The translations under genes and the position numbers were made by a program. Shown piece after piece: positions 59,896 through 64,000 of a DNA stretch of 64,000 bases. Under the pieces are notes generated by a model, which was given only the letters and a program-made list of their open reading frames with translations, was not told where the DNA came from and did no database searches. The stretch lies in NCBI GenBank assembly GCA_964598225.1, contig CAZRBG010000025.1, positions 8,191 to 72,190 on the forward strand, read 5' to 3'. This DNA comes from SG8-4 sp964598225 (GTDB taxonomy: Bacteria > Planctomycetota > Phycisphaerae > Sedimentisphaerales > Anaerobacaceae). The first letter of the stretch is position 1; each line of letters starts with the position of its first letter.

Positions 59896-62800
59896 TCAAT
59901 CTACCTTTTCGATCGCTCCGGCATCCCGCCTGCCATCCGGCGTATTACCTGCGAAGTCGCGCAGGAACGGCCCGTCGAACTGCCATGTGTAGAGTTCGTC
60001 AATGTCGGTCCCGGCGTCTGCGAGTGTTCCCAGACATATTCGCAGAAAGTCGAACGTTCCTTCGAAGTATGAACCTCGCGGTGTTCCTCCGACGTAGAGG
60101 TCGCTGCTGTTTCGCAGAGAAACCTCGGAACCAGCGCCCGTGGCTTCGTTGTCCGTTTGACCGTCGATGTAAATCGTCAGCTTCTCTGCATTCCTATCGC
60201 ATTCTGCGATGACGTGATGCCATTTGCCGTCGTTGATCGCTGCTGCGCTCCGGGCTTCTTCCCTTCTATCTTCGCCGGTAGTGACAGCGAACGTAACTCC
60301 GCCGCTATCGTTGACGTGCAGCGAATATCCCGCCCCGGCCATCTTCTGCACAAGTATGCCGCCCGTGTGATTCGCGGCGGTTTTGAAGTAAGCCTCGATC
60401 AGGAAGTTGCTGTCGTGGATCTGGGGACTCTTGAAGCGCTTGCCGGAAGCTGTCCGCGTCTCGCCGTCGCGACCGTCGTGCTTGAACCATCTGTACTTTA
60501 CCTCATACGTGATAGACTGATCGAGCTGGCCGTTCGGGCACACTGCGTACTGGTTCCGGCCGTTAAACTTCAAGGCGCCCTTCGTCCAGTCTTCCAGTGG
60601 GCCTTTGACGTAATCATCCTCGCTTACGTTGATACCGGTAAGCGGAAACATGGGCTTTTCGTGATAGTCTTCTCTGCCGAAGTAATACTCGGCCATGTAC
60701 CAGTGCTCATCCATAATGCGCGTCGAATCGTTGCCGGCGGGGTAAAAATTCCACTCACCGACCATGCCGTACAGCCCCCACGGCACGAATACCTTCACAC
60801 CCTTGTCGATTGCGGCCGATCCGCCCGAGGGCCTGAAATCATGATCGCTTGAATCCCTGAGCGGCCAGGAGGGCGCCACTTCTCCCATGCTATGCTCGAT
60901 CGCATCTACCTGTTCCAGCGTCCGTTTTGCCTCGTGGAACGTTTCATGCCACTGGCCGGAGGGCTTGAAAGAGCCGTATTTGCCGGTGATGTCGTGGAAG
61001 ACGTTCTGTGTGTAGGCGTTGGTTTCGAGGGCGTAATGCTTGGCCTGCGGTCCGGCGTCGCGTTCATTGCCGTCTTTGGCCGTCCTTGCCGGCGGCGTGT
61101 GCCAGAAAACCCAGTCGCTGAGGGATTGCCATATATTGCCCACATACTTATTCCTGCCGCCCGCAGGCGCCTGCCTCCGCGTGCCTTTGAGGAAGTTGTA
61201 CACTGTGTTGTTGAAGAACGTGTTCTGATACGAATGAATCTCCTGAAACGCAGCGGTATTGCCGAGCGGACTGAACCGGTCGCTGGACTTACCCCATGCG
61301 ATATTGTTGAAGTGGTAATTTTTGAAAGCCCCGTCGAGATAATATGCATGGCCGAACCTGCACCCGTTGCCGTCTTTGCCGCTGATCATATATTTCCAGT
61401 GCTGGTAGCCGCCGGGATTACCCACGACGTTGTTATATACGTAGAACGGCCCGCCCTGCCAGGTTTCGATGCCGCCGAAGTCGTTGTTGTTGAGAAGCGG
61501 GTCGATCACTTTGTTATGATGGCATATCACTCGCGAAAGCGGCCTGTCGGCACAATTGCCGTTCAGCTTCGCGCCTCGCATGTTGATGCCCAGCCCCCAG
61601 CACCGATTGAGGATGTTGCCGGCAATCTCAGCGGTTTGCGCGTTGCCGACGTCTATCGCAATGCCCTGCTCGTATCTGGTTGGCCGCAGTCCGATCCTGA
61701 AGAGCCGGTTCCTCAGCACCTTGACGTCGTAAAGCCTGCCCATGCCCGGCAGCACGTGGCCCCATCTGTTGCCGTCGACTATGGATATGCCGCCGTGATC
61801 GGCGTGGTTTATCTCGTTATCCGAGACGACGACTTGATCGATCTCGTTGCCTCTGTCGCGCGCGTCGATGCGCACCGGGCGGTTGACGTGCTCGAACAGG
61901 CAGTTCGAGATGCGAATGTCCTTGCCCGGACCCGCAAGACGAATGCAGGCGGGCTCGGTCTCCTCCCGGATTCTCATTTGACTGCCGGCATAAGGCGTCG
62001 CCGTCAGGTCCCAGCCGACGTTCGTGAACCGAAAGGTCAGGCCGGTAATGTGGACATGATCCATCACCGTCGCATCTATAAGCGTCCTTATCCTGGCCGC
62101 CTCGATTTGTGCCGCGTTCGGATTCCTGTCGCCCGGCAGCCGGATGTACAACCTGCCGCCGCCGCCCTTCTTGTCGAACCAGAACTCCCCTTCGGGATCG
62201 TCGAGATAATGCGGCTTATCATCGAGGTAGTACCGGCAATGCCGGACGATTTTGTACGAACCGGCGCCTCCCCACTGGCCGGCGAATCCGATGCCGTTTC
62301 GCCCGATATCCACGACCTCCACGTATGCCGGATACGGACAGCCCATGACCCACCCGTACTCGGACCACACTATGGCGTCTTTGAAATAATCAGGGTCGCC
62401 CTTGATATGTTTGGAATCCACGCCCAGGTGGAGCTTTCTGCCGCCGGGGCCCCGGATATAGTTGTCGAAGTGCTTCATGCCGGGATAATCCCAGTGCCAC
62501 CACCGGCTTTTGACGTCGTCTTCATCGACCACTTCCCAATTGGGCGTGCGGGCCAGCGGGATGCGGGTTATCTCATCACCTTCGACGAGCCAGACATTTC
62601 TCGGAGCAAAATCAATGTCCCTGTGCCAGACCTTGCCCTTATCCGGAATGTCTTTATGATCTGCGCCTCTTGTCCAGCCGCCCGTGAGCGCCTCCGAGCC
62701 GCAGATAACGGCCTGCCCTTGTCCCCATGACGGGTCGCTCGTAAGGCGTATGGGTTCGCCGGGCCTCCCCGCGTCCTGTACCGTCAGGCTGCCGCGATAA

Positions 62801-63147
62801 ACGGTCCCCCGCTTGAATACGTATGTGTGAATGCCGGTACACGAAGCGGCGGCCCCGGTTGCTTTCGAATCCCACGGGTGGTGCTTCCACGCGGCATCTC
62901 TCGACGTGCCGTTGTTGGTGTCGCTGCCGTCGTCAAAATCTATATACCGCACCGAATCGCCCGGCTCATACACGAACGGCTCGGGCGACCATTCGAGATC
63001 GCCCGCAGGATCCGGTTCGGCGTGTGGTATTTGCCACGAATATACCTTTGGCGCTTCGTCGCCGCCTGCCGCAACAGCGCAAACTGCGAGTGCGGCAACA
63101 ATCATTACCAACATGTTTTTGACCATAGGCCCTTCTCTCCGTTTCAT
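59896..63147 (-). CDS. Exported right-handed beta-helix protein with C-terminal LamG-like domain
   Basis: 1083 residues from MKRREGPMVKNM. Signal peptide MLVMIVAALAVCAVAAGG. Residues 70-190 give the entry (SVRYIDFDDGSDTNNGTSRDAAWKHHPW). A parallel beta-helix of many VxIxxN-type coils follows (KDIRISNCLFEHVNRPVRIDARD, EIAGNILNRCWGLGINMRG). LamG/concanavalin-like domain near the end (GALKFNGRNQYAV, FLIEAYFKTAANHTGG, GKWHHVIAECDRNAEKLTIYIDG). Such proteins bind or degrade polysaccharides; no lyase active site is identified. M at 63147 has GGAG six bases upstream. Confidence 0.85.
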   Translation of the reverse strand: MKRREGPMVKNMLVMIVAALAVCAVAAGGDEAPKVYSWQIPHAEPDPAGDLEWSPEPFVYEPGDSVRYIDFDDGSDTNNGTSRDAAWKHHPWDSKATGAAASCTGIHTYVFKRGTVYRGSLTVQDAGRPGEPIRLTSDPSWGQGQAVICGSEALTGGWTRGADHKDIPDKGKVWHRDIDFAPRNVWLVEGDEITRIPLARTPNWEVVDEDDVKSRWWHWDYPGMKHFDNYIRGPGGRKLHLGVDSKHIKGDPDYFKDAIVWSEYGWVMGCPYPAYVEVVDIGRNGIGFAGQWGGAGSYKIVRHCRYYLDDKPHYLDDPEGEFWFDKKGGGGRLYIRLPGDRNPNAAQIEAARIRTLIDATVMDHVHITGLTFRFTNVGWDLTATPYAGSQMRIREETEPACIRLAGPGKDIRISNCLFEHVNRPVRIDARDRGNEIDQVVVSDNEINHADHGGISIVDGNRWGHVLPGMGRLYDVKVLRNRLFRIGLRPTRYEQGIAIDVGNAQTAEIAGNILNRCWGLGINMRGAKLNGNCADRPLSRVICHHNKVIDPLLNNNDFGGIETWQGGPFYVYNNVVGNPGGYQHWKYMISGKDGNGCRFGHAYYLDGAFKNYHFNNIAWGKSSDRFSPLGNTAAFQEIHSYQNTFFNNTVYNFLKGTRRQAPAGGRNKYVGNIWQSLSDWVFWHTPPARTAKDGNERDAGPQAKHYALETNAYTQNVFHDITGKYGSFKPSGQWHETFHEAKRTLEQVDAIEHSMGEVAPSWPLRDSSDHDFRPSGGSAAIDKGVKVFVPWGLYGMVGEWNFYPAGNDSTRIMDEHWYMAEYYFGREDYHEKPMFPLTGINVSEDDYVKGPLEDWTKGALKFNGRNQYAVCPNGQLDQSITYEVKYRWFKHDGRDGETRTASGKRFKSPQIHDSNFLIEAYFKTAANHTGGILVQKMAGAGYSLHVNDSGGVTFAVTTGEDRREEARSAAAINDGKWHHVIAECDRNAEKLTIYIDGQTDNEATGAGSEVSLRNSSDLYVGGTPRGSYFEGTFDFLRICLGTLADAGTDIDELYTWQFDGPFLRDFAGNTPDGRRDAGAIEKVD

Positions 63148-63330
63148 AACCAACTCCTGAATCGAATAAATTGTCTTTTCCGTGCCGTCGCTCATCCTAT
63201 CCCCACTTCTGTTCCCGGATTACGTATCCGATCACCCCGGCGGCTGTCCCGCCCGGATCCTCAAGGTAACACCAAAAAACACCAAGTGCAATCGCTTTTT
63301 AAAACCCCAGAGAACACCACGAAATGGTAC

Positions 63331-63391
63331 GGTGTGCTCCCCGTAAGTCCCCGGGGGACGCCTTATGCCGGGGTCCATAGGACAGCGCACC
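63331..63391. repeat. REP-like element, family A copy 2
   Basis: GGTGTGCTCC (63331-63340) and GGGGTCCATAGGACAGC (63370-63386) match 19116-19152; the middle is 27 bases longer and holds CCCCGGGGG. It forms an imperfect hairpin ending in CGCACCG. Confidence 0.65.
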
Positions 63392-63612
63392 GTTATTCTT
63401 CAAACTCTGATACCTATACCTAAGGCACAAGTGGCACAAGTTCCACCGATTACGCGGATTTATGTAGGGTGGCGGCTTGCCCCACCGATTCTCTGATTTT
63501 ATTTTGATTCACCACCGAGAACACGAAGCTCCACGGAGAAGAACAATAGTAATGTCATCCCTGCGGAGGCAGGGACAATAGATAATTTATGGCTTAGCCA
63601 TAGTAAACACGT

Positions 63613-63715
63613 CCTGAGCACCGTCGAATGGATAGTAAGCTTGTCCCGTTCGGCAAGCTCAGAGCTTGCCCTGAGCATCGTCGAACGGGGCAGGCTCTGA
63701 GCGTAGCCGAATGGA
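63613..63715. repeat. Dispersed CTGAGC..TCGAA-type repeat cluster
   Basis: Three direct copies of (C/T)CTGAGC(A/G)...CGAA(T/C)GG (63613, 63670 and about 63697) and one inverted copy (TCTGAGCTTGCCGAACGGG on the minus strand, about 63662-63644). This resembles the 'CTGAGCTTGTCGAAGG' intergenic family widespread in bacteria. Nearby GTCATCCCTGCGGAGGCAGGG (from 63553) belongs to another common hairpin family. No gene is visible in 63148-63760. Confidence 0.6.
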
Positions 63716-63768
63716 TACTTACGGCCTGCTGTCAGCACTAACGCGATAAACGCTAAAAAAAGAATACC

Positions 63769-64000
63769 GCAACTCTCTACAGGACAATCAGAATTCCAGG
63801 AACTTAGTTCTTAAGGTTTGACCCTGATACTCCCTGCAACTCTCTACAGGACAATCAGAATTCCAGGAACTTAGTTCTTGATTCCGCTGATAAACCCATG
63901 AAAACCGGCAAAACACCCTCGTTTTTGATAGCGCCAGTGCATGTCACAAGGGGTTTTTCCGCGGAATCAGTTCTTAAGGTTTGACCCTAATACTCCCTGC
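63769..64000. repeat. 44-bp tandem repeat with flanking inverted element
   Basis: Two identical 44-bp copies start at 63769 and 63836 (67-base period), each with GAACTTAGTTC, a palindrome. The spacer AAGGTTTGACCCT(G/A)ATACTCCCTGC recurs at about 63976-64000. Between the copies and that third spacer is an inverted repeat, TGATTCCGC (63878-63888) and GCGGAATCA (63961-63969). It may be the end of a mobile or repeat element that continues beyond the window. Confidence 0.6.

Noticed and set aside
60892..62730. A 612-codon plus-strand frame within the beta-helix gene
   Set aside because: Antisense to a gene with signal peptide and recognisable domains; no promoter or ribosome site support.
63769..64000. 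A CRISPR array
   Set aside because: Repeats are 44 bp with a 67-base period, only two full copies, and the spacers themselves are repeated; no cas genes.

Overview
The window looks like part of the chromosome of an anaerobic or microaerophilic Planctomycetota bacterium, most likely of class Phycisphaerae. The grounds are two exported sulfatases, a DUF5916/CBM9 outer-membrane-type protein, FG-GAP and beta-helix/LamG surface proteins, Tat-type leaders, a sugar isomerase with an SSS symporter, and a large rubrerythrin/desulfoferrodoxin/hybrid-cluster repertoire. No rRNA or universal marker is present, so this placement is inference.

Layout. (1) 1-292 is the start of a PIG-L deacetylase running off the left edge, followed by tRNA-Pro(UGG). 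(2) 627-14604 is an integrated phage-derived element bounded by a 44-bp duplication of the tRNA 3' half. It carries a frameshifted tyrosine integrase, an AlpA-like regulator, a Nu1/TerS-like double-HTH protein, a small replication-type cluster (one protein has a sliding-clamp motif), HicAB, a tape-measure-like gene, and two copies of a site that resembles the lambda cos site. No capsid, portal or large terminase gene is visible, so it is either a phage satellite or a reduced prophage; several frameshifts suggest decay. (3) 14.6-24 kb has a TPR protein, an AraA-like isomerase plus SSS symporter, DUF429, tRNA-Pro(GGG), a sulfatase and a Cache-HAMP-SpoIIE phosphatase.

(4) 24-34.5 kb is a nitrogen-oxide module on the minus strand: Rrf2 regulator, cupin, zinc ribbon, zinc ribbon-HD protein, NapH/NosR-like ferredoxin, hybrid cluster protein, then a terminator and a second unit with a NapC/NrfH-like tetraheme protein, an octaheme HAO-like cytochrome, a ferredoxin, a permease and an FG-GAP protein. 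The gene content fits reduction of nitrite or NO through hydroxylamine to ammonium ('reverse HURM'). (5) 34.5-46.4 kb is a nearly unbroken minus-strand run headed by a PerR/Fur regulator: rubrerythrin, Ni-superoxide dismutase, thiol peroxidase, FprA flavoprotein, desulfoferrodoxin, ferritin, two rubrerythrin-like proteins, rubredoxin, G6PD, COQ7-like protein, ZIP transporter, DUF2400, arsenate reductase and an unknown transglutaminase-like protein. It reads as an anaerobe's oxygen defence and iron-handling kit.

(6) 46.5-64 kb holds surface/polysaccharide genes (DUF5916, a deacetylase-like protein, a sulfatase, a beta-helix/LamG protein) around housekeeping genes (response regulator, pseudouridine synthase, NAD(P)HX epimerase, SurE, threonine dehydrogenase and KBL ligase). 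The intergenic regions carry several REP-like repeat families, densest in the last 800 bases.
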